Source: Ceriagrion tenellum (taxonomy: Eukaryota; Arthropoda; Insecta; Odonata; Coenagrionidae). From it: a DNA stretch of 64,000 nucleotides. Of this stretch, positions 1 through 12,425 are shown in pieces. A program made the position numbers and the translations under genes. The first letter of the stretch is position 1, and the number at the start of each line of letters is the position of its first letter. The notes below the pieces were generated by a model. It was not told where the DNA came from. It was given only the letters and a program-made list of their open reading frames with translations, and made no database searches. The stretch is from positions 125,469,894-125,533,893 of the forward strand of contig OY720635.1 of the NCBI GenBank assembly GCA_963169105.1, read 5' to 3'.

Positions 1-390
1 AGTGGTTTCCCTAGGAAAGAAGCTGTTCGCGAATTCACTATTACAATTCACAATCCGCCGATACTTTTTGGGAAGGCATAGCTACGATCGGTCGTGGGAC
101 TTTCTGGAGGGTTTTAAGGGTAGGCAAAGATGAGAATATGTCAAATTTTAAGCTATCCGTAAAGCGATGCGATTTCTTTAAATTTCCTAAAAATCGTGCT
201 CCGTTGACCGGGATACTAGTAATTCCAGCCTTGCGATGTTCATTTTTTTAGACAAGTAAAGCAATGCATGGCAGGGGAGCAACATAGTCGTTTCCTGATG
301 AAGGAAAAAAGAATTTGAAAAACTTACGGATGAAAATTGGTTACAAAATTTGAGACTAAAAATTCGAATATTCGAATTCAAAGATAAAAA
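1..390. other. No feature recognised
   Basis: AT-rich sequence. No conserved frame or repeat was recognised before the fold-back element that starts near 391. Confidence 0.5.
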
Positions 391-774
391 AATATTTAAA
401 AAAATAGCTTTTATTTAACAAAAGAATGCACTAAAAAGTATAAAATAACTTTAAAACAGTGCATGAAAGAGAAATCGAGTGAAAAGCTCCGGTTGGGTTA
501 TGCGACTAAAAATAAAAGCGTGGGGCGCTCAACATATAACAATTAAATATCACATTAGTATTTTAATAAAAAAAATATTCCCTTATGCAATTAGATCTGT
601 ATTGAATATATGTTACCTTGACACTGATTCCAATTGCGCGCCACGCTTTTATTTTTAGTCGCATAACCCAACCGGAACTTTTCACTCAATTTCTCTTTCA
701 TGCACTGTTTTAAAGTTATTTTATACTTTTTAGTGCATTATTTTCTCAAATAAAAGCTTATTTTAATATTTATT
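391..774. repeat. Fold-back element with ~130-140 bp inverted arms
   Basis: The left arm (about 391-532) and right arm (about 635-774) are reverse complements with only a few mismatches. Each arm carries a GGTTGGGTTATGCGAC segment and an ACTTTAAAACAGTGCATG segment. The roughly 100-bp AT-rich spacer has no coding potential. No clear target duplication is visible because the AT-rich flanks extend the palindrome. It could be a fold-back MITE or two inverted copies of one repeat. A transcript through it would form a long hairpin. Confidence 0.8.
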
Positions 775-829
775 TATATTTATTTTTCTGTACATTCGCT
801 AATTCGTTCATTGCATCGTGGTATCCATA

Positions 830-935
830 GGGAAGTAAGAAGAGATCAGGGTTAAACAATATGGTTGTCAGGCTTCAGTTTGATGACGTCGTACTCTCTC
901 CATATACCTCAATGATATAAATAGACTCAAAGAAA
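830..935 (+). repeat. Paralog of the P2 insertion site, uninterrupted
   Basis: This stretch resembles the flanks of P-like copy P2 (about 48355-48398 joined to 49343-49400). Both read GGGTTAAAC, then GGTTGTCAGGCT, then AGTTT.ATGACGT and a CTCTCCAT segment. Here GTCAGGCT occurs once with no insertion. It therefore acts as an empty-site reference for the P2 boundaries. Confidence 0.7.
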
Positions 936-3200
936 TTTCTCCTAAATTCGATTAGAGGGCAGATGATGGTGTCCAGTCCGCGCTAACTATTCTTCATAAA
1001 CGTTCCTAAGCCGCTGCGTTAATGTCGCCGTTAAATTTAATTTGGGGGTTAATTATTTTTTTTAAAACCGGCTTCTCCCCAAAGTCCGCTCAGAAGGAAG
1101 GCGCAGGCATCAGCACGGGAGCACCATCATAAGCTTGCACCGGCTGGAAAGGGAGACATGGGATGCGCCATTATTGCACTGCCGCAGACTAACCTCTGGA
1201 AGAAACGACCGCATCTTTTTACGCCGAGTGAATCTCTCACCACCATTCTAAGCAACCGGATGACAAGTGTCCTCCCGAGATGGTTTCATTTCGCCAACGG
1301 TTCCCTCCGGAGCGTTTTAAAGGGAAGGCATTTACTATGCGGTTATTAACCAACCGTGCGTCTACGTAAGGGCTGTGTATCAGGTCGATTACCGCGCAGT
1401 AACAGCATGGGGTGACATTTAACGGCCGAAGTGAGGGCACCAAACAAGCGGAAGGAGGAAAGGACTGGCTAGAACTCTTTCAAAACTGGAAAGCGTCCAT
1501 ATTCTACCGCCTCACATTGTTTTAACGACCCTGGTTCGTAGCTCGCAAGGACGGGCATCCACCTCGTGAACACTTCGTCACTAAAACGGCGCTATGGATC
1601 CTGGTTTAATATAGCTACTCGCTTTAAGTCTTTTTTGCTGGACTCCGTCCATATTCTGCCGCTATAACTTGTTTCGGCAAACTTTAGTTCGGGCTAAGAA
1701 GGAGGAGCAACGAAAGATGAAGAAAGAACAAAAAATAAAACTAAGTGATTGTGCTTCCGGTGTCTCTAGCAAAGACCGTTTCCTTATCCCGTAAATACAT
1801 CGTTGCTACCTGGTCGCTATGAATAATAGTTAACCAGAGCTAACTGGTAGACAGTCTTTCTACCGGATTGCATTCACATTCTATCGCTTCATATAACTTT
1901 AACCGCAATACTTCATAGATAGCAAAGATGAACAAAGGTGATGATCTGGCGTACAATGCACTTAAAAATGTGGATACTTAAGATGGAATCATAAAACGTA
2001 TTTATAAATTATAAGTTTGGCTTAAGAGGTTTCGTTTACCACTGACCTAGGCGAGGGTTCCGAGCGGAAAAAAAACAAATGACATTTCGAACGCCAATAG
2101 TCTGAACTCACATTTAAATTGGCACATAATTGATTTAGTTTTTTTGGGGCTTTAAACCCCGCGACTAACGCCTCTGATCACTTAAGTGCGCGATGAATAC
2201 TGGTTTAGCACAGCTGACTTTTCGAGAAATCTTGAGAATAACAGACTTACAGCCGGAGAACTTCCTTCTTGAAACAAGACAAGGTAAGAAAATCATATCT
2301 GGAGAAATATCCGAGAAGACCTAGGCCAGAAGGCGTTGGGCACAGTGGATAGGATGGACTGGGAATAGGCAAACGGATGTTGACACGGACACTCTCGAAG
2401 GAATAGAAGGGTGAGACGAAAGTGGATCAGAGTGCAGAACGGCAGAAAATCAATCTAAAACCGACGACGGCTGATAATAATGGCCTTTATTGAGAAGAGT
2501 TGTCGCGCATCGCTCACGAAATATCAAAAAGAAAGTCGACCGGGCTTTCCGAGCAAAATTTGAAATTTTCGCCTCGGCTAGCTCATTGTGAGTGGTTGTG
2601 TATCAGGATGAGACGAGTGAGGGACGGTGATCGCTGGGTCGAAACAGATGAAGAGCGCGGATCGTGAGTATCGGATGTCCAAACGGATGCTTCGGTGTGG
2701 AACGAATTCGGAATCGCGGGATTTGTGAGTATAATGCGGCCACCCGAACCGACGTGTGCACTTCTGAAGCGAGGGGATATACCGTTTATAACTGAATCTA
2801 TGCGGGATTACGTTGAAGAGAGAAGCGGTGTATCAAGATACAAGCCATGCCCAGCGCGTGCCATGTGGGTTTTTAAGTACTATTTTATGTCTTCGGCTAG
2901 ATATCTCCCAGATAAAGATGTTACCTCACCGGGAATAAGCATACACGGATTTAATCGCGCGTCCTGAGCGGTCCGTAATACGAATTCGAGTCTCTGGAAT
3001 AATGGCCAGCTAAGAATAAACTGTTGACATAGCATAGACGGTAAGATAGTTTTGCCAGCCATTAGATACGACCATTCAATTCTTAACACAACACATTCTC
3101 GAATAAAAATGAAAAAATATTGAAGTAGTAACACTCAACATAACATATATTTACAGAGAAGTATCAACATGACCGTCCGATTATAGCAGTTAATATGTAG
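936..3200. other. No gene recognised
   Basis: The stretch holds only short frames, including a 90-codon one at 2695-2967 in somewhat GC-richer DNA. None shows a recognisable domain. No repeat structure was noticed. Confidence 0.45.
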
Positions 3201-3208
3201 AGTATATT

Positions 3209-4420
3209 AAAAAATTGCCATGTGGTCTTCAGCAATGTCGTTAAAGAAGAGAAAATATCGATAGAAAGGTGACAAATAGATAAATTGTTTCAAATCGGCT
3301 ATTCACATATAACATAGGAATAACAAAAAATACTATATGTCAGAGACTAATTGACAATAGCGATAGATTAACTAGCGTCATGATAAGCTAACCTCTGACA
3401 TCGAGACGTAACAATAACTCTGAGGGTCGTGGGATAGAGTAACGACTGGAATAAACTGGATTCAGAACCAAGCAGTGCATCCAAGATAATCGAAAAATAA
3501 TATCTAATCAATGCGATTGCTGAGTTATAAAAATTCAGGTTACAACGTAAATCACATTGAGAGAGAAACACCACCCACTTCAAATATTGTGACATGAATT
3601 CGAAGCAGCCTCGCCTTTCAAAGGCAAAATTGAATAATTATTAAACAAAAATTCAAATATTTCACCCAGGAAGTTCAGTAAAAGAACCGACATCTTCCAA
3701 ATTACAATTAATCCAGTGAATGCCATCGGTTCGTGATTATGAATGTCATAAAAATTGTAGGAAACTTCCATTGATACAAGTGAATGCAACTCTTGTGATA
3801 ACAAAGCTAAAATCTTATCTTTAGCGTGTTAATTCTCATTAATTTGCTCATAAAAATATTTAGAGCACAAGAAATTTTGTGGGGCCGATGAAGAGCACAA
3901 TTTACGGAATAAAAACCTCCAACTTAAATAAAAAAGGAGTCTGTATTAGTCGTCCATAAACCATTTCTCGAAAGTACTTCGCACCTTTCACCCCATTGAA
4001 TCATCACACTGATGGACTCATATGAGGTTAATTATCTCCGGAGGCATTTTTTAGACCCCGCCCATTTATGACACCATAAGAAATAAATGCCTTATGATAA
4101 ATGGAACACAGAGAAAACTACTCGACGCAAGCCTTAAGCACGCATGATAAAACCAAGCCACTAAATTTAATCGCGGACGCGCTCAGCTACGTCGTATTCG
4201 AAGATCAGGTGCCTGGACGGCTAAGGCGATTTTTTAACGTTGGCAAATAGCTTTTTATAATTATGCAAAGGCCCCAACATGCACAAACTTATTTAGCCCA
4301 GACCGCGAAAAAGATATATTGTATATATATAAAAGATATGTATATTGTACATATTACATGTAAAAATGTGTTCAAGATTGTATGTACCCCACGATGATAC
4401 AGCGGGATAAAGCAAAAGTT
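3209..4420. repeat. Fragments of a low-copy dispersed repeat
   Basis: Two short segments recur further on in the window. TGCCATGTGGTCTTCAGCA and its flank near 3217-3247 recur near 5450-5482. GTATGTACCCCACGATGATA near 4380-4410 recurs near 5117-5145. The rest is AT-rich and unrecognised. These look like pieces of one old repeat whose other parts lie at 5.1-5.9 and 9.8-10.0 kb. Confidence 0.5.
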
Positions 4421-5154
4421 CAACTCTTCATGCAGCCTAAATTTAAACTACGCATTTTGATAATCAAACTCAGATACAAACAAGTTCAATACCTCTTGTT
4501 ACTTCGGCAATTAATACTAAAAATTTAAAATTGGGCGAGAAAAGCGTGCAATTTCCTGGATTTCCAAATACCTGGATGGAAGATTAACAACATTTACCTA
4601 TCTTGAAACAATCATCTTTCCGTTCCTTCCAGATGGAAATGAATATAAAAATCCCTTTTCAGAATAACCAGACAAAGATTAAACAGGACAATCAGCACAA
4701 TCTGCTTCACTTTTGTTCCTAACTCAAAGGAAAAACATGAAAGTTTCTAATTCTTCGAAGTATAGACGCAATCCTCCGAAACGTGTGCAATGCTTGGGCG
4801 GAAAAATTGAGTTCATCCCTTGAGACAAGATATTCGCACATGGCTTGACTGCTTCACTACTACACCAGTAAGAACTCGGACAATTTCAGCCCAAGAAACT
4901 CCTTAAATATTAATTCCTTCAAGTCATCTACCAAAACATCAATCATTCATCATGACGATGGTTATTAACCTAAGATCTAAACCTGAGCTTCTACTCAGAA
5001 TTTAAAACAGAAACGAGTTTCGCTTTAATTTAGCTAACACCTATATTCATAAGCCCTGTGAAGGGTGCAGGAAAAGAGATAGATTTTTACCTAAAATTCA
5101 CTCGCTATATAATTTGTATGTACCCCACGATGATAGAGCGGGAAATAGCTCAAG

Positions 5155-5355
5155 TATTTATTTATTTATTATTTATTTATTTTCACTGCCCCGAATACAG
5201 CACGTTAGGCCATTTTACATCAGGTGAACAACAGTAACAACGGACGAGACACAGACACCCATGTCCTGGGCAGATAATATTCTACCCAGGCGGGACTCGA
5301 ACCCGCGACCCTTGGGTTAGCAGGCGAGGACTTTACCCCGCTGCCACCGAGGCCG
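5155..5355 (-). repeat. tRNA-derived SINE, family A, copy 1 (full length)
   Basis: Read on the minus strand, this starts with a tRNA-like head. It has an A-box-like TGGCAGCGGGG near 5340 and a B-box GGTTCGAGTCCC near 5289-5300. A body of about 110 bp follows, containing GGACATGGGTGTC and TGCTGTATTCGGGGCAGTG, and it ends in an (AAAT)n tail. The head resembles a serine-type tRNA, with GCT in the anticodon position. Copy 2 at 7136-7314 matches over the body and tail, so this is a mobile SINE and not a tRNA gene. Confidence 0.85.
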
Positions 5356-5534
5356 TATAATATGTATTTACCATCTTGAAACATGCATCTTCCACTTTAC
5401 AATTAATAGAGCGAATGCCACCGGATTTTGATGATGAATATCGTAAAAATTGCCATGTGGTCTTCAGCAATGTCGTTAAAGTCACCCTAGAATCCTGGTA
5501 ATTAATCCACAATATATATATATATACTGAAAAT

Positions 5535-5835
5535 ACTGAAAGATAACTAACGGACGAGCAAATTCTGAGGACGGCATTGATATGAGAGCTCAATGACTTG
5601 AAAAATCTTGTCAGTACCGTGTTTTCTTTAGAAAAATGTTCTGTAGGAATTATATGGGGAATGAGGAATTTTATACGAGGAATGAAACACTCACAACTCT
5701 CACAGAGTTTAGCACTGAAATTCGTTGGACTCTTACGATTGAAATTATTTAAAAATACCTGGCATAAATCTAAACGGCTTCGCAATATTATTTCATCCCA
5801 ATTTTGTATTTTAAACCTAAATCCTAATTCCGCAC
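5535..5835 (+). repeat. Dispersed repeat, copy 1
   Basis: Matches 9788-10045 closely, including the GATAACTAACGGACGA start and the CCTGGCATAAATCTAAACG end. An 88-codon frame lies inside it at 5598-5864, but copy 2 has indels relative to it and no domain is recognisable. I treat it as non-coding repeat. Confidence 0.65.
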
Positions 5836-6548
5836 AATTTTGCATTTTAAATCCTAAACCCTAGTTCCGCACAGTTCCGTGGCCACGATAGATATCCAGT
5901 GGTGTAAGTTTTGAGACTACATCTACTAATACATATGCATCGACACATTTGAGTGTGAATAAGCAAACTATACGAAATGCTGGTACTAATTAGCGTATTA
6001 TTAAATAAGATGACTTATCGAATATCCTAATTAGCTGCAATTTCTCACGAAAAGCACGTTTTCGAAGTCTTAATAGCAATCTTCATAGTTTCTGGAATAG
6101 AAACACTTTAAATCTATCCATTTTGGATTTTGCATATTTTCTCAATTTGGTTTGTACACACATTTGTTTTATTTTGGATGATGCAGACTCATTTCTCAAG
6201 GGTGAGAATGAACCTCGGATATTTTATCAATGATAAACGAGACGCCATTGCAGATGAATTAGGGTTTAGCATGCCTTAGTACCTAAGGTCATTCCGCACT
6301 TACTGCCTCCAACCTGTTAGATAAGAAACAGAACTCTGGACGAATTGGACGATCTATCAAATGAATACGAGCCAACGATGATTGATTTTGGATAGTGCGT
6401 TATTTTGCTAGACGACCGATTACCATGGTCACTTGCGCCATGGGGAGAGAATGCGCCTTGTGAGAATGAGTGGATGGATTCAACAACTGAAGATTTCACT
6501 TGGAAATTGACATTGTAGTAAATGAACCCTTGTGTCTCCTACAGTTTT

Positions 6549-6641
6549 ATTATTAAGAACACAACTAGTTACGGTATTTACGTCATCATTATGATACCTG
6601 ATAGTAGTGTAAATCCCGAAATTAGTTGTATTCTTAATAAG
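6549..6641. repeat. Short palindromic element
   Basis: Arms at 6549-6582 and 6609-6641 are imperfect reverse complements. The left arm reads AAGAACACAACTAGTTACGG; the right arm reads CCGAAATTAGTTGTATTCTT. About 26 bp separate them. No target duplication was seen. Confidence 0.55.
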
Positions 6642-6649
6642 AAATTAAA

Positions 6650-7030
6650 AACAAAGGTGACTTAACAAATATAAAAAGGATCCAAGCTAATCAGAAAAGG
6701 TTATTGAAAATAATAAAATCCAATCCATTCCAATAAACTGGAGAAATGGTTACAGATGATGGTTATTTTAAAGATTCAAAATCCTACCGGTTGAGAAGTT
6801 AATACAGTATATTTTAATCACTGAAAATTGTTTCAATGATAAAGACAAAAAGTAAAGAGTGTACAATCAAAATGCTGAACTTAAAAAAGTTAATAAATGT
6901 GAAGTTCCAAAATATATAACACACAAGGGTTTCAGGCACTTACGTGTTTATGTTCCAAAACTGTTCAATAATATGAGTGATGATCCAAAAAAATTTGGAA
7001 TCTATAAGGGTTAAGTTGAGAGAAGGACAG
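6650..7030 (+). pseudogene. Decayed non-LTR retrotransposon C-terminal region (tentative)
   Basis: Translation across several frames gives blocks resembling the C-terminal end of LINE reverse-transcriptase polyproteins. They are IQANQKRLLKIIKSNPFQ near 6670-6725, then LPVEKLIQYILITENCFN near 6785-6840, then a block ending PKLFNNMSDDPKKFG near 6905-7005. The blocks are separated by frameshifts and stops, so nothing is functional. The clade cannot be assigned. The call rests on family resemblance recognised by eye. Confidence 0.4.
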
Positions 7031-7135
7031 AGGAATGGTAGTTATACACATAAATTATGTTTGTTTATTTCGTGAATTCTTTAGTGTAATTTATATACAG
7101 TATTTTGTGCTAATTTTTGGCTAGTTTGAAATAAA

Positions 7136-7314
7136 CCCGCGACCCTCGCCTGCTAACCCGAGGGTCGCAGGTTCGAGTCCCGCCTGGGTGGAATATTATC
7201 TGCCTAGGACATGGGTGTCGGTGTCTCGTCTGTTGTTACTGTTGTTCACCCGACGTAAAATGGCCTAGTGTGCTGTATTCGGGGCAGTGAAAATAAATAA
7301 ATAAATAAATAAAA
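7136..7314 (+). repeat. tRNA-derived SINE, family A, copy 2 (5'-truncated)
   Basis: Keeps the B-box GGTTCGAGTCCC, the GGACATGGGTGTC body and a tail of about six AAAT units, but lacks the A-box present in copy 1 at 5155-5355. The body is nearly identical to copy 1, so the family has been active fairly recently. It lies shortly after the LINE-like remnant at 6650-7030; whether that is meaningful is unknown. Confidence 0.8.
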
Positions 7315-7804
7315 ATACAACTGAAAAATTATAAAAGGCACCCGCTGATAAGCCACGAATGGCTTAGCTGGACCATAAAGTTGTAAAGTTGATTAAATAG
7401 CGTGCATTTTACAAGATTTATATTGTATTGCTTTTATATTTTAGGCATTGAATTTATACATTTTTCGCAAATTCCATGTAATTAACAAAAAAAGGGTAGG
7501 TACTTAAATAAAAAAAGCTGGAAATAGATGGGTGCGAAGAAACATAAATAAAATTGTGGACGACTCAAAGTTTGGTTTACTACAATGACTATCCACTTCG
7601 GATAGCGAAATTCATATCGAAGAGTGAAAGTTCCCAAGGGAACGGAGGGAGGATGGAGAGAAATCATGTGTCAGGATTAGCCTACTCTGACGATGGGTGC
7701 ATAGGGGTCTACACCCATTCGAGAAACGAAGGGCTACACTCGAAGCACTCTCTACATATCACCCAATCCGGAGAAGGCACTCAATTGTAAAAAAAATTCC
7801 GTCT

Positions 7805-7885
7805 GTTGGTAATCAAACCCAGGCCCTCCGGCTGGGGAACCGATGCTCCACATCTACCCGATCCCATTAGCTACAGTGAACGAGC
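7805..7885 (-). repeat. tRNA-like SINE head
   Basis: On the minus strand there is an A-box-like TGTAGCTAATGGG and a B-box-like GGGTTTGATTACC, spaced as in a tRNA-derived promoter. The acceptor ends do not pair convincingly, so it is not a tRNA gene. No second copy is in this window, so the SINE body cannot be delimited. Confidence 0.5.
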
Positions 7886-7889
7886 TGAA

Positions 7890-9520
7890 AATAATGTTTG
7901 CATCGTAGTATCGCCAAAAGTATTCCTTTATTTTGACTTTATCGTTCAATCATCTCCGTGACAACCCCCGCTGGTTCCGCAAATTGGATGTAGACGTTAC
8001 CCCAGGAAAGACTTTCCGCAGTGTTTCATGGAAGGTGAAAGGGCAAGGTAATCGGCGCTACCTTCCCACCGCACGTTATTACTCAAAGAGAAATTGTTCC
8101 ATGGCCATACGGGCATGATCAATGGCTTCGATTACAATCGAGATGGGGCCTATGAAATACGTGGATCCGGGACAAAATTGCAACAGTTAATAACAAGTGA
8201 GCGACGTCATTGACATTAAGAACACATCGTACTTCTCTGGAACAACAAGTTTGCTAGAATCTCGTGTTTCTCACCGCGTATTCCGAATACATTACACAGA
8301 TTACAACACATTAATACATTACGTTACATAGCCATTATATTTTGGGTAGTATTCAACATCGCTCGCTGCGGAACCCGGGAAAAATTTCATTCAAATAATT
8401 CGCCGGGAAAACCTGAAATCACTTGTAGAGTTTTCAATTTCCTCATTAGAATTTAGTGTACACTTTGTATTTTCCTTAAAGTTTGGGTTTTTCCACCCGA
8501 AATCTTAAAATTCTGCCCAATTTTCATGAAAGAAATTTCAATTAGCCAGGAAACCGCGGCACATGCGTAACTGAGATACTATTTCCGAGGCTCTAAGTAG
8601 TGTCTCAGGTTAAATGATCAACACAACAGAATTACAGCAATATTTCAGTACGTGTGTATTTCATCCCAAAATCTCCATATTTGGTTAATGACAGCAACGT
8701 AGCAATTTCAATACGTCCATTATAGTGAGAGAATACTTTAAATCCGATGTCGCAATTTATATTTATTACTTCCAAACCGTTTGTATTCAACTAGCATCAT
8801 CTTCTGATAAATAAATTAAACACACCACACCAGAAGTTGCCCATGGAAAAAAAACCACTGAATATTTTAGTTTGACAAGAGGCAGCCTACAATATTATCA
8901 TCTTCCGAGAGACAACGGAGGTTTCAAAGGGAAACATCTGTGGGATGTACTGTTTCGATAATTTCTGGGCTTAGGAAGATGTCCGGTGGACGTCAGTCAA
9001 CTGTTACCTTTCTCTTCCTCACGATTGCAAGCTTCGCTTAACGGATGCTGTCATACCTCGTTATCTGATCGTCTTTCCCTTTGCTTGGGTCTTCACGGAT
9101 AGGCGACAAGATACGCCAACGGAAATTTAAAACAGGTTCACATATTCAAGATAATCGATAGAAAAACTTTGAATCAGCGCAATGGCCGTCAACTGACTTG
9201 TGAAACTCCTTAAAAGTTTAAAAAAAATACAAAATTAAAAACGTATAATGACACGCGATTGCAAATAATTCAACTCTGAACTGAAGCAGTTGATTTACCT
9301 CCTCAGTAATTGGAAAGAAGAGAGACCAGCAGTGCCGGATTTGTACCAAACCAGCAAGACCTTATCAAGTAACTTACTCATGTGTCACTGGGGTTTGGAG
9401 CCCCAGGGGGTCTTCGTGGCCTTAGCTTTCGTAACTTAGGTGTATTTTCATCGTTCACTTGGAATTATTAAAAATATCTTGAATTTATTCAAGAGCCTCG
9501 CAGTTTTATTTCTTAGCATT
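7890..9520. other. No gene recognised
   Basis: Short frames only, such as 61 codons at 7933-8118. No repeat or domain was recognised. Confidence 0.45.
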
Positions 9521-9529
9521 TTGTATTTT

Positions 9530-9640
9530 TAGATAAAGGCGTGGTCCTCACAAATTCTCGCAGGCAGGCGCCAGGAATTGAAGTTACGGCCCAAGACATA
9601 TTTTTAGGAATCATAAAATTTTCGGTTAATTTGTCTTTTT
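9530..9640 (+). repeat. Degenerate dispersed repeat, copy 1 of 3
   Basis: Resembles 10062-10165 and 11445-11550. Shared traits are a GTCCTnACnAnnTCTCG start, a GAAGTTAnGGCC core and an AATCATAAA.. end. The copies are strongly diverged. The element is unidentified. Confidence 0.45.
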
Positions 9641-9787
9641 TCTTAAATAAAAGCTCCATTTTTTCATCCTCCTAAATAAGGAATAAATAAAGTACTGAAG
9701 AACTAACAGACCAAATAAGGAGGAAGGCACTCATCTAATAAAATTGTCGACGAATACAGAAGCATAATATAACTTTAAAGAATGAAT

Positions 9788-10045
9788 GAAAATACTGAAA
9801 GATAACTAACGGACGAACGGATGAGCAAATTCTGAGGATGGCATTGATACGAAAGTTCAATGACTTGAAAAATCTAGCCAGCATCGTGTTTTCTTTAGAA
9901 CAACGTTCTGTAGCATTGCATTTTATATGAGGAATGAAACACTCTCACAGAGTTTAGCACTGAAATTCGTTGGAATCGTACCATTGAAATTGTTTAAAAA
10001 ACCTGGCATAAATCTAAACGACTTCGCTGTATTATTTCATCTTGG
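9788..10045 (+). repeat. Dispersed repeat, copy 2
   Basis: Counterpart of 5535-5835. It has a few indels relative to copy 1, for instance around GTTCTGTAGCATTGC near 9905. Confidence 0.65.
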
Positions 10046-10061
10046 CTTTGTCTTTCAAAAA

Positions 10062-10165
10062 TAGGTAGAGTCCTGACGAGTTCTCGTAAGCGGGCGCTAG
10101 GATTCGGAGTAACGGACCTAGAGATCAGACGTACGGTAGGAATTATAAAAGCTTCTGATAATTCC
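10062..10165 (+). repeat. Degenerate dispersed repeat, copy 2 of 3
   Basis: Contains ATCAGACGTACGGTAGGAAT and CTTCTGATAAT, both matched in copy 3 at 11445-11550. Confidence 0.45.
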
Positions 10166-10506
10166 TTTCAGATGATTTAATGGTTACATTTACAAAACCA
10201 CAACTTAAAAAACACACACAATCTTCTGATAATTTTTCTTTTTTCTTAAGTACCAGCTCTATTATTTAACATGTTCCCCGGGTCAAGAAAACTGGGACAG
10301 TATATGGTGAAGGAGATAAAACGGCTGGGAAAATACACGTAAAAAGAACTCCATTTTTACGTGAAAATGATATACAATGGGCTTGCACAAGGCGTGAGGA
10401 TAGCTGAAGGAGAGGGCGATGGAAATCAGTTGAATGCAGCAACATGAGCTGAAAACGACGGAGTGGCATGGGATGAACTCGAAGGCGCCCGCGGAGTCAT
10501 TGAGAT

Positions 10507-11381
10507 TAGTGATGGGTCGTTCATGATCGATTCGTTCAAAATGATTGAACCACCAAGTGAGTCAAGTGACTCATGATTCATTTCGGGAAAATGATTCGAT
10601 CATTCAACCATTTTGTGTTTCCGCCTGCCGTGTGATTGAATGTGATATTAAGTGGAAAAACATATTCACATGTACGTTATCCGTTATGTCTAGTCATGAA
10701 ATTTCAGAGAGATATCTTCATGGGCATAAATTCATTAATATTTGGTCAGTGAGTTTATGTTTGTATAGCATAGTTAGAGACAAGGCGCTCATTTTAAAAA
10801 CGATGCAATTTAACCCTTGTTACAATATCAGCGCATCATTACAGCTGGTAAACTTGATAAGAATTTTAATTACCTGCTCAGTTGAAAGCTCCTAATTGAA
10901 TGGAATTCAATACAGCAGATGAGATAACATTCATGCACATTAATTTGTGTAGTCTGAGCTAGCGATTTAATTTTCATGTACATAGTTTGACGTTATTCTT
11001 CTTGAATTCAGAGTCTGTGACAGTTTTGCCTCTAAATATTCTCGTGACTATAGTACTTGGAAATTTCCAATTTAATGCGGATCCAAAATTTGTGGAATAT
11101 GGAAATCGATGAGCCTTCCTAAATATCTAAGCACGATAGTAATTATTCGAAATCAATTATTCAAATAGATTGATGGCATCAATTAGCATCATTCGGGTGT
11201 TTGAGTCTCTTCAATCTTGATTCATTCGAGCCTTTCGATTCACGTGAGTCTCGTGATTCATCTAATCAATCTGACTTACGAGTCATAATGAATCAAATGA
11301 TTGAATCAGTTGATTGAATCTTTTAAGTGACTCGAATAAAAATGATTGAATCACTAAAATGATCGACTTAGCCCATCTCTA
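10507..11381. mobile_element. Non-autonomous hAT-type transposon with perfect 8-bp TSD
   Basis: The element begins TAGTGATGGGTCG. On the other strand it begins TAGAGATGGGC. It is flanked on both sides by ATTGAGAT (10499-10506 and 11382-11389). TAGNGATGGG-type ends and 8-bp duplications are typical of the hAT superfamily. Both subterminal regions (about 10520-10610 and 11215-11365) are crowded with ATGATTGAA, GATTCAT and GTGACTC motifs in both orientations, which in hAT elements usually serve as transposase binding sites. A 116-codon frame at 10545-10895 shows no transposase signature, so the element probably depends on a transposase encoded elsewhere. Confidence 0.88.
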
Positions 11382-11444
11382 ATTGAGATGGCAGTGAAGA
11401 CTATTAGGGCTCTTTTCCTGGTATTTCCATTGTTTATACATAGA

Positions 11445-11550
11445 CTGGGTCTTGACTAGGTCTCATAGGCGAGCGGATTTGAAGTTAAGGCCTGATACAT
11501 CAGACGTATCGTAGAAATCATAAAGGCTTCTGATAATTATAGCCTCAAAG
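11445..11550 (+). repeat. Degenerate dispersed repeat, copy 3 of 3
   Basis: Contains CATCAGACGTATCGTAGAAA and GGCTTCTGATAAT, as in copy 2. It lies just beyond the hAT element. Confidence 0.45.
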
Positions 11551-11554
11551 AGGG

Positions 11555-12425
11555 GTAAGATATTAACTACCAATCTCACCGGTATAAGACGCTAGCATAT
11601 TGCAATGGTATAAATATGGCCGTAAGGTCAACTGAAAAATAAGCGTCAAAACCGTCACTAGGGACGCGTAATTGGGAATAAAAGAGTAAATAATCCAACA
11701 GAGGAGGAATCTAGGGACGCTTGGGCAAACAATTAAGGTGAGGTGAGAATCAAGAGAGAGGCAGTCGAGGGTAACAGACGCGAAGGGAGGAGAGAGAGAC
11801 GAAACTGAAGAAAAATCATCGACGTACGGAGATATACTGAGGAAGAAGACGGCATAGTAAGACCGCGGAAATGGCGGCAGTGGTTTGGGTTGCAGCGGAA
11901 GTTTAGGAGAGGACGAGAGAGGAAAAGAAAATATAGCCGGACGGCAGCGGAGGGAAAGAAACTGGCCGCGCACGCGGAGGCAGGAGATCCGGGGAGGATA
12001 AGTGGAAACTCAACCAAAAATTCAGGTAGAAAAAGAACTCTCGCACCCAAATAGCCGTTAAATTCATAATAAGAGGGTTTTAAATTTAAATTCTGTTCAA
12101 TCTCACACCGAACACCTTTTGTCTCTTCCTGAAAACCTGTAGTAACCAATTGCCTGTTTTTCTTGTATAACAAAAGGGGTAAGAATCTATTTGTTAATCC
12201 AAACACCTCCAAATTTGAATTGTAAATTGGACCCAATATAATGTCAACTAATAATTAATTACACATGATAATTTAAAAAGAGCCATTACCTGAAAATAAA
12301 TGTATTTGCATGTGCTTGATGTGTTTAAATGTGTTTTTGCATGTGCTTGTCGCATGATTAATTTGTTTTTTTTAAAGGAGGTAAGTTGGGTTACGAAATT
12401 CGCATCAAGGTGGAGCAGCCATTGA
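11555..12425. other. No gene recognised
   Basis: Two overlapping minus-strand frames (136 and 167 codons, 11563-12236) are rich in Ser, Pro and Leu. They lie opposite purine-rich DNA, which suggests chance open frames. The segment near 11572-11595 (ATCTCACCGGT) recalls 21030-21045, so part of this stretch may belong to the repeat family described at 12430. Confidence 0.4.

Noticed and set aside
4300..4360. TATATA-rich run as a promoter
   Set aside because: Simple AT repeat without initiator or downstream gene.
5333..5845. 170-codon minus-strand frame
   Set aside because: It runs through a SINE head and a dispersed repeat in antisense, so it is a composite of unrelated repeats.
10545..10895. 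116-codon frame inside the hAT element as a transposase
   Set aside because: No BED finger, DDE context or hATC motif; it begins in subterminal repeat sequence.
11563..12236. Two overlapping minus-strand frames of 136 and 167 codons
   Set aside because: Low-complexity Ser/Pro/Leu composition and no recognisable domain.
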